Assembly (NCBI RefSeq): GCF_002127325.2
Contig: NC_035444.2
Location: forward strand, 86,710,286 to 86,774,285
DNA from: Helianthus annuus
Lineage: Eukaryota > Streptophyta > Magnoliopsida > Asterales > Asteraceae
DNA length: 64,000 nucleotides
Reading direction: 5' to 3'
Shown: positions 12,010 to 22,532 of the stretch, one piece after another
Layout: each line of letters begins with the position of its first letter
Numbering within the stretch: the stretch's first letter is position 1
Translations under genes and position numbers: made by a program
The notes under the pieces: model-generated
The model's input: the letters and a program-made list of their open reading frames with translations, nothing else
The model's database searches: none
Told to the model about the DNA's origin: nothing

Positions 12010-13160
12010 TCTGATTATTCATTCAAAGATAGCATACTCAATCTTATACACAAATGCCACAACTTGACCCGATTCTACCAGATCCAGACCTGTTTTATAA
12101 CCTCCGAATTGCTCCAAAACCCATCAATTGCAGGCCGAATTTTGAAGCTTCTTTAACCTTTTGCGACATTGATTACACTTTACTTTTGTTTCAAACTAGA
12201 ATTAAACACCCCCCGCGTTGCGGCGGGGCCTAAAACTATGACAAATAACATCAATGTCACACCGCTGGTAGCGACCACCAACACTGAAGTTGCGGCGTGT
12301 TACTGCGAAAATATAAGACCGAAACATATAACATGAAAAAAATAACTATGTCGATTTAGGACACATGCGTTGCGACGAACTTGTTACATGGAAAAAAAAT
12401 AGACATAAAAATGTTGAACCACACACGCACGTTGCGCCATGTTAACTCGCAAAATAACGTAGAAAAAGAATAACTAAGTCAATGTAGGATCCGCCTGTTG
12501 CAGCGAACTTGCCAAAGGGGGAAAATAGACACATTGCGACATACCTGTCAAATGTCTAAAAAGAGACGAAAAACGTTGAACCACACACGCACGTTGGGAC
12601 GTATTATCTCGCAAAATTTAGAACGAAACGTAAAACGAAAAACTTGCGAAAGATAAAAAAATAAGGGGACCAAATTTGTAAATAAAAAAAGTTTTGGGTT
12701 CAATTACAAAAGATGAAAAGTTTTGGGTTAAAACTAAACAAATTAAAAGTGTTAAAATACAAATGATTAAAACTTTTGGGTTAAAAATGAAAAATCACAA
12801 TTTTTTTTGAAAAACCCCCAATGCTTGGAGTACAACACATAATGCAACCATTTGTTGCAAATTTATATTATGAAAATGTATTGAATTTCCAGATACTTAT
12901 TGTGTGAATACAGTAATCAAGAGCTATTGTTGCTCTTTGCCTCATAAAGTTGTGAACTTTTATTGTGAAATGGTTAGAAATGATGGGGTTTTGTTTAAAC
13001 CCAATAGTTTTACTTTTCCACCTTTGATTAGTGTGTGTGGTAAATTAGGGGATTTGTTGTTGGGTCAGGAGTGGCATGGGCAGGCTGTGAAGGTTGGGGT
13101 TGATAGAAGTTTACATGTGGAGAATGCTTTGATTCATATGTATGCAGGTTGTGGTCGGCG
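12010..13160 (+). pseudogene. Pentatricopeptide repeat (PPR) gene fragment captured by MULE
   Basis: The left part (about 12010-12203) reads through ILNLIHKCHNLTRFYQIQ, the typical N-terminal block of plant PPR proteins. It has one frameshift near 12155, beyond which SLTFCDIDYTLLLFQ is read in another frame. The right part (12880-13160) has FKPNSFTFPPLISVCGKLGD and VENALIHMYAGCG, classic PPR motif spacing. PPR proteins bind organelle RNA. Only roughly the first 150 residues of a gene that is normally 400-800 residues long are present. The two halves are separated by a 676-bp insertion. The fragment ends where the right inverted end begins. It cannot make a full PPR protein. Confidence 0.85.
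12204..12879. repeat. Insertion splitting the PPR fragment
   Basis: Coding similarity stops at ATT 12201-12203 and resumes in the continuing phase at ATT 12880-12882, so this segment entered the captured gene. It begins with AAACACCCCCCGCGTTGCGGCGGGG and contains reiterated units with GTTGAACCACACACGCACGTTG (near 12414 and 12574) and GCGTTGCGACG-like cores. The family is not recognised; no clear inverted ends are seen and only a 3-bp ATT duplication, so a Helitron or degraded MITE is possible. Confidence 0.6.
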
Positions 13161-13460
13161 GCAGGTGAGTTTTTAGACAGAGGGAGGAGGAGAGGAAAGG
13201 CGTGTGATATATAGAGAGAGAGAATAGGAGGTTGAATTAAGAAAATATTAAATGAAAAGTAAAATGACCAAAATGCCCCTGAACTAAAAGACAAAATAGG
13301 AGGTTGCAACAGTAAAAAAATGGGGTTTTTGAGTTTTGGACTAAAATGGCAACAAAATGCAAACCACAGGGACCCAGATTTAAAAAGTTTGAGATTTAGA
13401 CTAAAATGGCAAAACTGCCCAAACCACAGGGACCAAAATGACAGTTTACTCTTATATTAA

Positions 13461-15065
13461 TGAAATTTTCTAAGACACCGCTATTTTTTATTCTTTGTAT
13501 TAATGAAAAATTTGCCATGGGACCGTCCTTTTTACCCAAAAAGAAATTATCCCCCCAAATGACGATGAAGCGAATCGAATCATGACCCACTTTTTCAAAC
13601 AGGTTTATTTGTGCAACTTCTATTTACAATTAAGTATAATTTTAGTTTAATCAATTAAAAGCACAAAATCATATGCTAGTTGGTCAACCCTAAACATTTC
13701 CGTAAGGGTCGATGTATCCAAGGGCCTAACTTTGTGGGGGCGGGAGGAGGCGGCCGACCCCCGAACTTTTCGCTCAGTAGTGGAGAGTATGTAGTTTTCA
13801 TATAGAAATTTTTAGGTATATAAGTTTTCGACCCCCGGTTTTATAGAACTTTTTGGGTATATACGTTTTCGACCCCGATCAGAAATCTCAAGCTTCGCCA
13901 CTATATGTATCCCCGAAATAGAAACCTTTCTTTGTGCCTTGCAAAGTGAGTCTTATAAGCCTGCCCAAAGAACTTTAACATGGGCCCTATACAAATAAGA
14001 ATGACATCATTTCCCATGTTATCCTATAGCCCAAATGATCCACAAACAACCCAAGACAATACACTTTTCCAAATTGGGCCCATAATTGGCACAATTAAGA
14101 TCCCAATCCAACACAAATCTATCTATACATTTATTGAACTGATTACAATACTTTTTTTAAAGCAACCAACAAAAGCCGAATCCCCCGAGTAAACTTAATG
14201 GAAAAAAACAACTCACGCCCACAAACGCAGACAACGTTGTTGACCCAGTCCGCCACCATTTCAGAGGAAACGCACTACCCGAAGGCTCACTGTGGTAAAA
14301 CCTCTAGCTGACCTGAGTTGCGTTTTTAGTATCTCAATTCCGGTAAGATTCTTTATCATCATGAATCACTTCAACACCATTTAACTTTGATGTAACTTCA
14401 TGAACTATTCGATCAAGTAAATTATGCTCTTATCCATCAGTTTTTCCCGATAAAGGGCCAATAATGTGAACATATCAAGCCAAACAATAATTAGCATTTT
14501 GTTAGAGCATAATCAAAGATTAAAATGCTTTAAGAAATATGAACATATGTAGCAAAAAGAAAGCCATTATATAATGTGGGCGCTTTCATACTTTCTTCAC
14601 AAAAGGAATACGTTTTGAATATTTCCGTTCAAAGATTATTTTTAAAATAAAAGTAATGCTACTAAACCAATATTGTTCAAGATCAGTTAGATTAAATTAT
14701 ATTTTCAAAATTCTTAATTTAGATTTTAAGATGTCCTTTTGAATGACAGATAGATATAATTCTATTTTATTTTAAATAATTAAAAAGTAAACGGCTAAAT
14801 GAAAATCCAGCAAGTGAAAATGAAAGAAAACACAAAAGCACTTTACAACATTTTTGTGATTAAACAAGTAAAGGTTTGCTAGCTGCTATGGGCCAATTTC
14901 CACCATTTCAAATTCTTCAAGAATTGCCTTCCTATAAAGCATTAACCCCACAAACGCTAGCATACATCATACCATCATAAGTACATAATACTGAAATTTT
15001 GTAGTGCTGCAAATCGTGTCTTATCGGGTTTAACAAGTCTCTGATGACGCGTATAACACAACTAT
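13461..15065. other. Intergenic DNA
   Basis: No gene is supported. At 13800-13880 there are two copies of a unit containing TATATAAGTTTTCGACCCCC / TATATACGTTTTCGACCCC, probably part of a repeat. The target sequence next to the MULE is itself duplicated: ATTCTTTATATTAATGAAA and ATTCTTTGTATTAATGAAA lie about 35 bp apart once the MULE is removed. The rest is AT-rich without recognisable features. Confidence 0.5.
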
Positions 15066-15074
15066 TAAATATTA

Positions 15075-15450
15075 GAGTTAAATGTCATTTTAGTCCCTGT
15101 GGTTTGGGCTGTTTTGCCAGTTTAGTCCAAAGGTTTCATTTTTAACCTGTGGGTCCAAAAAGGTTTCACAGTTGCCATTTTAGTCCACTTGGTTAACTTC
15201 ATCTATTTTTTCTGTTAACGAGAAGGCCAATCTGGTCATTTTGTATGTAATTCTGTTAACTAAAAGGGCAATTCAGCCATATAAAATGACCGAATTGGCC
15301 TTCTCGTTAACAGAAAAAATGGATTAAGTTAACCAAGTGGACTAAAATGGCAACTGTGAAACCTTTTTGGACCCACAGGTTAAAAATGAAACCTTTGGAC
15401 TAAACTGGCAAAATGACTCAAACCACAGGGACTAAAATGGCATTTAACTC
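15075..15450. mobile_element. Foldback MITE, Mutator-like, copy 1
   Basis: This 376-bp element is a near-perfect inverted repeat with arms of about 170 bp starting GAGTTAAATG. It has a perfect 9-bp duplication TAAATATTA at 15066-15074 and 15451-15459. It shares TTTTAGTCCCTGTGGTTTGG with the ends of the Pack-MULE at 11476, so the two belong to related families. A transcript through it would form a long hairpin. Confidence 0.88.
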
Positions 15451-15459
15451 TAAATATTA

Positions 15460-16280
15460 ATACAACTCGTTTAACTACTTGATATCTCATGTCTGTAATA
15501 CAGTTTTATGTTTTATGTACCAAGAAAAAGAAAATGGATCCTAACCTCATAATTTTATTTATTTTTAAAAAAGTAAAAAATTATATTGTGTACTTTTTCA
15601 GTAAACAGGTCTAATCGTGTCTTATACAGATATCTATTATCAGCCCTAAAATTTTGATTTCCAAATGACATTTATGAAATATTTACATTTTAAAATTTTT
15701 TAGAACTTCGAAATTCTTTAGTCTGTCGTATGTGCTACTTGAACTCCAAACCTATGTATTTTTAAAGTTTTTGTCTCAGTCAACGGGCCACCAACCCAGT
15801 GATATGAAATATTTACATGCGTAACTTTCAGCAACGTAAAGCTATCAAGAACCAAATTTAAGGCTCCGATTACGACTTACCACCAACTTCAAAAGGTTTT
15901 GCAATCAATATTCTATTTTTATCTAAATAGGGAATATTTTTTGTTAATCACTTGTTATATAAGTAGGGATTATGATTATTTAGGTAATTAACTTGTATAA
16001 AAAGTTGTGGAAGCTTACAAAATAATAAATTGTTATATACATGATTTTATTTTGTGACTAAGCCATCTACGCGTTTCTTTTTATATGTTCGAACACATCT
16101 AGTGTACTTCCGTGTTAAATTATCATTATCATTTAAAATGAAATTCAGAATCAAGTTTATTCATATTCTTGTGTGACTCAAAGGATAGAAGTAAAAGCAT
16201 TATACTATAATATACAATTGTGTCACATTTAGTTAAGTTTTTGTGGTCCAACTTCAAGTAATGGTTAATTAGCTTTTGTG
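15460..16280. other. Upstream region of HIPP gene
   Basis: AT-rich non-coding sequence between the MITE and the HIPP TATA box. No ORF or RNA gene is supported. It presumably contains the HIPP promoter elements, but no specific site can be named with confidence. Confidence 0.5.
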
Positions 16281-16292
16281 TATATATATATA
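16281..16292 (+). promoter_or_regulatory. TATA box of HIPP gene
   Basis: TATATATATATA lies about 90-100 bases upstream of ATG 16380. A start site around 16310-16320 would give a CT-rich leader of about 60-70 bases (CTCTCTTTCTCTCAACATTTTC), typical of plant genes. Confidence 0.6.
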
Positions 16293-16379
16293 CCAAGTCA
16301 TAAGCACATAGAGATATAGACTCACAACTCTCTTTCTCTCAACATTTTCTTTCTGCAAAGTGAAGCAATTAGCAAAAGA

Positions 16380-17678
16380 ATGGGTGCACTTGATTACCTC
16401 TCCAACTTTTGTACAGTTACAAGCACCAGCACCAGAAGCAGAAGAAAACCCATGCAGGCATACAAACTTCTCTCTCTCTCACTCTCTCTCTCTCTCTCTC
16501 TCTCTCCCAGACATAAAACTGACAAACAAAAGATGGATCTTCTTTTCTTTTCCAGACAGTTGAAATCAAAGTCAAAATGGACTGTGATGGATGTGAAAGA
16601 AGAGTCAAGAATTCAGTTAAGCACATTAAAGGTACTCCACATATACAATGGCTCCCACTATTATCAAACCCTTAATATCTTATTTTCACACCCCTATGGC
16701 TCGTACAGAATTATACGGGCCGTATAACTGATTGTTGCAAAAAAAAAAATGTTAGAGAATGTTTTTTTTTTTTGTCCATGTATACATGCCGTATAACATT
16801 ATACGACCCGTATAGAATGTTATAAGACCTAAACCTTAAGTAATGCTATACGACCTGTATAATGTTATACGACTCATATAGAATGTTATAGGATCTAATA
16901 TTTTCTCTATGTATACGAGCCGTATAACATTATACGACTCAGTATTTATCATGTCAAATTATTCTATACGGATCGTATAATGTTATACGACCCGTATACA
17001 GGGTGTTAAATTAAGATTTTGGGGTGTGGGATTATTGGGACCCTATAGAATTCTTTCTTTAGAAGTAGGTCGTTTAGGAACAAAGTTGGTACTTGTAGTT
17101 TTTTTTTAACTTCTTGTACTTTTAGTTAGTTTGTTACCCATGTAAGCGAACTCAGCAAGTTGTGCTTGGGTGACAAGCGAGCTCCATATAGTTTCTCACC
17201 AAATTTCACTGGTTCGCTTGACACCCAAGCGAGCTTGAGTTCATTTACAAGGCTCTAAAAACACATAGAAGTATCAGTCTCGTTCCTAAAACATCTGTTA
17301 CTGCAAACAAAATGTTTTACATATATGCATCTAGCTTTGCTCTTTTTGTGATTCTAACGCAATTTGATCATGGTATGTATATAAGGTGTAAAGACAGTGG
17401 AGGTTATCCGAAAGCAAAGCCGGGTAATAGTTAGCGGATATGTGGATCCAAACCACGTGTTAAAAAGAGTAAAAAGTACAGGCAAAAGAGCCGAATTCTG
17501 GCCATACATACCTTACAACTTGGTCAGTTATCCTTATGTTACTCAAGCATATGACAAAAGAGCTCCTGCTGGATATGTCAAGAATGTTGCTCAGGCCGTC
17601 GCAGCCCCGAATACTACTGATGAGCGGATGACATATCTCTTTAGCGACGATAACCCTAATGCTTGTTCGATCATGTGA
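16380..17678 (+). CDS. Heavy metal-associated isoprenylated plant protein (HIPP20/22-like)
   Basis: Three exons: 16380-16457, 16556-16631 and 17386-17678, giving 447 bases and 148 residues, the usual length of the clade. Exon 1 encodes MGALDYLSNFCTVTST. Exon 2 carries the HMA metal-binding core MDCDGCERRVK with its CxxC pair. Exon 3 begins with the rest of the HMA fold (VKTVEVIRKQSRVIVSGYV), continues into the conserved AEFWPYIPYNLV and PYVTQAYDKRAPAGYV blocks, and ends FSDDNPNACSIM, where CSIM is a CaaX farnesylation signal. HIPPs bind transition metals such as Cd, Cu or Zn and are anchored to membranes by the prenyl group. Intron 2 has GT-AG ends and phase 1. Intron 1 starts with GC, not GT (CAG|GCATAC ... 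TTTTCCAG). The frame is intact; this is the only clear host gene of the window. Confidence 0.93.
16700..17005. repeat. Array of TATACG-nn-CGTATA palindromes in HIPP intron 2
   Basis: At least eight imperfect copies of TATACGRNYCGTATA occur in about 300 bases, for example TTATACGGGCCGTATAA at 16711 and TTATACGACCCGTATA at 16799 and 16983. Neighbouring sites are often joined by ATGTTATA or AACATTATA. A second inverted pair, GCTTGGGTGACAAGCGAG and CGCTTGACACCCAAGCGAG, follows at about 17164-17236. Family and function are unknown; a diverged repeat insertion in the intron is the simplest reading. Confidence 0.75.
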
Positions 17679-18104
17679 CATACTATATTTAGTAACTTAT
17701 GTTGGATGTCTTTTTACTTGATTGTTTGCGGTTATGAGATATGTTACTGTGATGTGAAGAATTATACTTTTAGATATAGTTTGTCATGTCTAGTAATCAA
17801 TATACAGTTTTCGGGCACGCGCTGAAATTATCAATAATACGATGGTTGTATGTATTTGGTACATCATTTAACGTATGATATACTATTTTGCGGTTTTACT
17901 TTACCAAATTATACTGTTTTGTACATTAGTTTATATCAAATGACTAGACGTGTATTCCTTTGAAACCTACTATTTTTAGTAAGATCTAATATCTTCAAAT
18001 GACAAAATATAAACTCCAAGTTTTTTAAAATATTTAAGGACCCGGATATCCAAAGCTAATATTAATATTAACACGTTAGGTTACAAAAGTATAGAAACTA
18101 TTAA
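17679..18104 (+). other. HIPP 3' untranslated and downstream region
   Basis: AT-rich sequence following the TGA at 17676. It probably contains the polyadenylation region, but no unique signal can be fixed. No ORF is supported. Confidence 0.5.
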
Positions 18105-18480
18105 GAGTTAAATGTCATTTTAGTCCTTATGGTTTGCGTCATTTTGCAAGTTTAGTCCAAATGTTTCATTTTTTGCCTGTGAGTCCAAAAAGATTTCAGT
18201 GTTGCCATTTTAGTATACTGGATTAACTTTATCCATTTTTTTTATGTTAACGAAAATGACAATTCGGTCATTTTATATGTAATTTTGTTAACTAGAAGAC
18301 CAATTCAGCCATATAAAATGACCGAATTGCTCTTCTTGTTAACAGAAATAATGGATGAAATTAACTCAATGGACTAAAATGGCAACGGTGAAACCTTTTT
18401 GGACCCACATACGGAAAATGAAACCTTTGAGTTAAATTGGCAAAATGACCCAAACCAAAGGGACTAAAATGACATTTAAC
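18105..18480. mobile_element. Foldback MITE, Mutator-like, copy 2
   Basis: Same family, same length and same orientation of sequence as the element at 15075, but more diverged. The left end is GAGTTAAATGTCATTTTAGTCC; the right end decays after CATTTAAC, and no 9-bp duplication remains. With copy 1 it flanks the HIPP gene. Confidence 0.82.
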
Positions 18481-18943
18481 AAAAAGAATTATTGTTACAT
18501 AGTATATATATTATTCCGATGTTTAAACTTTTCTAGTAGAAATTTGAAAAAAAAAAATAAAATAAAGAAATGAAGGTTGTTGTAAAAAGAATATCATTTG
18601 ATTGCTTCGAACTTTGTTGAACAACTTAATTGTATAATATTAGAAGTTCTAAAATGATTAATATATTCAAACAGATTGAGTAGAATGTTTGATATACGCA
18701 GATCGCAAGCTGAGATTCCTATAAACGTAAAAGAAATGCAGATAGACGACCATGAAGGGAATCTTTTTATGTTTTTATATTGTTTTTATTTTGTGTTTTC
18801 ATACATTCAACCTAATCCGATATGTACAAATTATATATCAAGGATCGGTATTTAACTTTTTAATATCTGATAAGCTATTTTTTGGCCTCAAAATGGTGTA
18901 AGGTTATTTCCTTGTGTGAAATTAAGACGATAGTGAAAGTTTA
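18481..18943. other. Intergenic DNA
   Basis: AT-rich spacer between the MITE and the Harbinger element. No gene, RNA or repeat can be supported. Confidence 0.5.
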
Positions 18944-19268
18944 GAGCATTCAGAACAGCTCTATTAGGTGACTCGGGGCGGTCCGTTATGGCCCCCCGAG
19001 CACGCGTTATCAACAACCACAACACCGCCGCCGCCCAAAGAAGCACGCGTTATATTATTAACGCGTTTTGTGTATAACGCGTTGAACATTCAAAAATTGG
19101 AACGTTGGATGATGACCGTTGGGGCTAAACGGTAACTTAAATAAAAAAAAAAAAAAAATTCACTTTATTTTTATATATATATTCACATTTAACCATTTTT
19201 TCACACATCAAACTCTATCTTTTAACCATTTTAAACCCATTTCACCCAATTTTTTATATCTTTCTCAA

Positions 19269-20522
19269 ATGGAATTCCCTACCGATTCGACGTTTCCGAT
19301 GTCTAGCGATTCCGAGTCGTCTTCCGACAACGACACACTAAAGTATTTTGTGTCGGTGTATAACGAGCTTGATGCCGAGTCGTCCCGCCCAAAGAAGAAG
19401 ATGGTCGGCCGTGATCGCATACGTGCCAACGAAGTTTTGATGAACGATTATTTTGTGGAAAACCCGCTATACAATTCCGAAACGTTTAGAGATCGTTTTC
19501 GTTTACCCAAAGAATTATTTTTAAAGATTGTTGGAGACATCGAGGCAAGCGAGGGATGGTTTCAAGAAGGTTACGATGCGAGGGGCAAACCAAGTTTCAC
19601 GCCGATTCAAAAATGCACGTCCGCCATTCGCCAACTAGCGACAGGTAACCCACCCGATCAATATGATGAATACCTAGCTATGTCTGAAAGAACTTCACGT
19701 GAGTGTTTGCAATTTTTTTGCAATGCGGTCATTAAGTTGTATTCTAGCGAGTTTTTACGAAAACCGACGAGCCACGACATCTCTCGTATTTATGCCGCAC
19801 ACGAGGCTAGATGGCATTTTCCCGGGATGCTCGGCAGCATCGATTGTACACATATCGAGTGGAAAAATTGTCCAAGAGAGTTGCGAGGGGCGTATGTGAG
19901 GGGAGACATCAAAAGACCAACCATCATACTAGAAGCGGTGGCGTCGAATGATTTATGGATTTGGCATTCGTACTTCGGTGTTCCAGGTTCAAACAACGAC
20001 ATCAATGTGTTGCACACGTCGCCGTTGTTCCAAACCGTAACGGATGGTACCGCACCTTCCTCTCCTTTCTATGTTAACGGTCGACATTACATACGAGGCT
20101 TTTATCTTGTGGATGGTATCTACCCGTCTTGGTCTGTTTTTGTGAAAGCTCCCTCATTTCCCGTCGAGGCTAAAGAAAAGGCGTTCAAAAAATTGCAAGA
20201 ATCGGCAAGAAAAGATGTTGAGAAGGCGTTTGGTGTTTTAAAGGGTAGATGGGGTATACTACACCGACCGGTTCGTTCGATGACCAAGAAAGCAATACAT
20301 AGCATAGTGTATGCGTGTATCATATTGCACAATATGTTGATCAAACACGACGGACGTGCAATATCCCCGGATTGGGTACCGGATCCTCCTACACAAGTTC
20401 AAGTTCCACAAGATATCAATTTACAATTGCGTAACGAAGAAACTCACTTTCGGTTGAGATACGATTTAATCGAACTAGTAGGTTCTCTAGGTTTGGAGTT
20501 TCCGGATTCGGACGAGGAGTAG
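19269..20522 (+). CDS. PIF/Harbinger transposase (plant transposon protein family)
   Basis: ATG 19269 starts MEFPTDSTFPMSSDSES; upstream in-frame codons are poly-Lys and untranslated-like, so this ATG is chosen. The product is 417 residues. The N-terminal half has the conserved SAIRQLATGNPPDQYDEYLA block that contacts DNA in this family. Likely catalytic residues are D192 in GMLGSIDCTHIEWKN, D282 in YLVDGIYPSW and E318 in ARKDVEKAFGVLKGRW, with 35 residues between the last two. The C terminus is acidic (FPDSDEE). No stop or frameshift is present, so the enzyme could be functional, but PIF-type transposases usually need a Myb/SANT partner, which this element lacks. The stop codon lies within a tandem duplication. 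Confidence 0.9.
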   Translation: MEFPTDSTFPMSSDSESSSDNDTLKYFVSVYNELDAESSRPKKKMVGRDRIRANEVLMNDYFVENPLYNSETFRDRFRLPKELFLKIVGDIEASEGWFQEGYDARGKPSFTPIQKCTSAIRQLATGNPPDQYDEYLAMSERTSRECLQFFCNAVIKLYSSEFLRKPTSHDISRIYAAHEARWHFPGMLGSIDCTHIEWKNCPRELRGAYVRGDIKRPTIILEAVASNDLWIWHSYFGVPGSNNDINVLHTSPLFQTVTDGTAPSSPFYVNGRHYIRGFYLVDGIYPSWSVFVKAPSFPVEAKEKAFKKLQESARKDVEKAFGVLKGRWGILHRPVRSMTKKAIHSIVYACIILHNMLIKHDGRAISPDWVPDPPTQVQVPQDINLQLRNEETHFRLRYDLIELVGSLGLEFPDSDEE

Positions 20523-20619
20523 GTTTTTTTTTTTTTAAATTGTATGTTCCTAGTATGTTAAATTCGAGGAGTAGGTTTTTCTTTTTTTTTTAAATTGTAT
20601 GTTCCTAGTATGTTAAATT
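20513..20619 (+). repeat. Tandem duplication over the transposase stop codon
   Basis: A unit of 52-55 bases, CGAGGAGTAGGT(T)n followed by AAATTGTATGTTCCTAGTATG and TTAAATT, occurs twice head to tail. The first copy includes the end of the coding frame and the TAG stop; the second is untranslated. The copies differ mainly in the T-run, so the duplication is recent. Confidence 0.9.
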
Positions 20620-21184
20620 GAAATAGTATGTTTTAAAATTAATGAAATTTTTAATTTTAGTGTTTTATTGTTAATTTCTAATTTAAAAATAAAAGTTAAA
20701 AAAATTGGGAAAGAGTGATAGAATCCATCACTAGTGATTCCACCCCTAGTCCATTTCTATCACTAGTGATGGAAATATGGTTGATGACATGGCATTTGCT
20801 GATTGGATAGTGGGAGTGATGGAATCCATCACTAGTGATTCCACCCCTAGTCCCCTTATTCTATAATTTAATTAAAAATTATATTTTTTTAATTTATATC
20901 TTAGTTTAAAAACTCTTCTAAATCTCATCCATCATTTTTATCTTTGTCTTATTTATAAACATTTATTTATTTTATTACATTTTCCAATATATTCTCTCAC
21001 AATAATTTGATATAAGATGAATAGTAGTTTTTATATATAAAAACTACTATAGCAACTTTTAAATTATAAAAATAGGGTGTAGATTTTATGGTTCTCAGGT
21101 GAAGTGAAAAAGAATGAATTTTAGATATTTATCTTAAATTTAGAAATAACAAAAGATATGGTGAAGCTGATGTGAATGCTCTTA

Positions 21185-22169
21185 GTTGTATCTTTGCTCA
21201 TCCCTTGAATGCCATCTTATATTTTTTAGTAAAAATACTACAAAACCAAAGCATTACGGACGGACCCTCTCTCTCTTCGCAAGTCCTCTCCCATTGTAGG
21301 TGTGTTGGGAATAATCAGATTAAATAAAACACGAATGTCTGATTTTTGGATCGAGACACCCCGTCTTGAACGTTTTTTTTATTAGCTAAACTCAAACAAA
21401 ATAAACTAATTACAAAGCCCTATATTTATAGTAAACATCAAACCACTCCTAGTCTAAAGTCATGTGCTATACTTTAGCCGCGGCCTCCCTTAATTCCACC
21501 TAGACACTACATCACCCACGTTTCCTCCTTTCACTCCACCTAACCTGAAAGGTATACTTTAACCTGCTATTAACTCCACCTTAATGCCCTTGAAACCTGT
21601 TAACGCAGAGCAATTTTAACGCCCTGCACTGGATTAGTCGAAGTTCGACACCTTCCGACTCTAACTAACTCACGCCAGCTCAGGTCCGTAAGGTGAAAAA
21701 CCTTTTGTTGATGCTCTGAAATTTACTAAAATAACTATTTTAAATAAATGAGAAAATATGGGTTAGGTCGATTTAAGTACAAACGTACAAACTTTGAATC
21801 TTTAAAAGTCAAAAATGAGTTGGATGGTGGGCATTGTATATCTTAATGATGTATGCTTGTTCTTCACCCATACCCATTCTTTTATCTAAAAACATAAAAA
21901 TTCGGGTCTTACTATTCTCATCAAGAAACTTTTGGGATTCTTCCCAACATTCTACTTTACTTTATTTCACCATCACACCAGCTTGGATTTGTTCGTTTGG
22001 TCATCAAACCATTCATTGTTAGAATCAAAACTTAATTTTGATCCGTGTCTCATGCGATGAATGCTATGTTATCGACGAGTGACAATAACATGTGTTCATT
22101 TAGGTAGGCATCATGTAGTGCTTATCAAATATTCTTATCAACAAAGCTTTGAGTGCACAAGTCGTACGC
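21185..22169. other. Intergenic DNA
   Basis: No gene, RNA gene or repeat with clear ends is supported. Short ORFs here have no recognisable features. Confidence 0.5.
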
Positions 22170-22172
22170 TTA

Positions 22173-22529
22173 GACCGCTCGGTGTAGGGTTTGGGTTTGG
22201 GGCTTGGGTTGACATGTGACGGAGATGGGCTCTACCAGGCCACCCAAAAAAAAGTGGAGTGTGGAGGAAGCGTGGGCTAGCTGGTGTGGGTTGACATTTG
22301 GCAGCTATTTTTCTTTTTTTCTTTTTTGTTTTTTTATTCTAATCATAGAATTCATTCTAATCATTGAACTCAGCCAATCCCAGCCATCCACATCAGCTCC
22401 CTAACCCGCCCTAAGGCTTCATAGCCACGCCAGAGGGGCAACGCCGCTACCCAAGATGACCCGGTGTGGTTAAAGTGGCGTCGGTTTGGTTCCCACAGTA
22501 CACCAACCTCAAGCCCACACCCCGTGGTT
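22173..22529. mobile_element. Harbinger-like MITE
   Basis: A 357-bp segment with diverged inverted ends (GACCGCTCGGTGTAGGG and, from the right, AACCACGGGGTGTGGGC) and TTA on both sides (22170-22172 and 22530-22532). GGGGCTTGGGTTG inside resembles the ends of the element at 22987. The ends are imperfect, so confidence is moderate. Confidence 0.55.
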
Positions 22530-22532
22530 TTA

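Larger units (their letters stand above)
11476..13451. mobile_element. Non-autonomous Mutator-like element (Pack-MULE)
   Basis: The inverted ends begin GAGTAAACTG and run about 280 bp on each side (11476 to about 11757, and about 13170 to 13451). They are flanked by a perfect 9-bp duplication TTATATTAA (11467-11475 and 13452-13460). Long inverted ends plus a 9-bp duplication are the hallmark of Mutator-like elements. No transposase is present. The interior carries plant 5' untranslated-like sequence, a (CT)n run and a PPR gene fragment, which makes it a Pack-MULE. Confidence 0.88.
18944..21181 (+). mobile_element. PIF/Harbinger DNA transposon with intact transposase
   Basis: The ends are GAGCATTCAGAACAGCT and its inverse (GAGCATTCACATCAGCT read from the right), 17 bp with two mismatches. 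They are flanked by the 3-bp duplication TTA (18941-18943 and 21182-21184) expected for this superfamily. The 2238-bp body holds one transposase gene and no Myb/SANT gene, which autonomous members normally also carry. Subterminal sequence has a repeated block ATCCATCACTAGTGATTCC at about 20723 and 20827. Confidence 0.85.

Noticed and set aside
14210..14330. GC-richer stretch that might be an exon or RNA gene
   Set aside because: No open frame of useful length, no splice-supported model, no recognisable RNA fold.
16440..16510. CRISPR-like or tandem-repeat reading of the CT run
   Set aside because: Plain microsatellite within the first HIPP intron.
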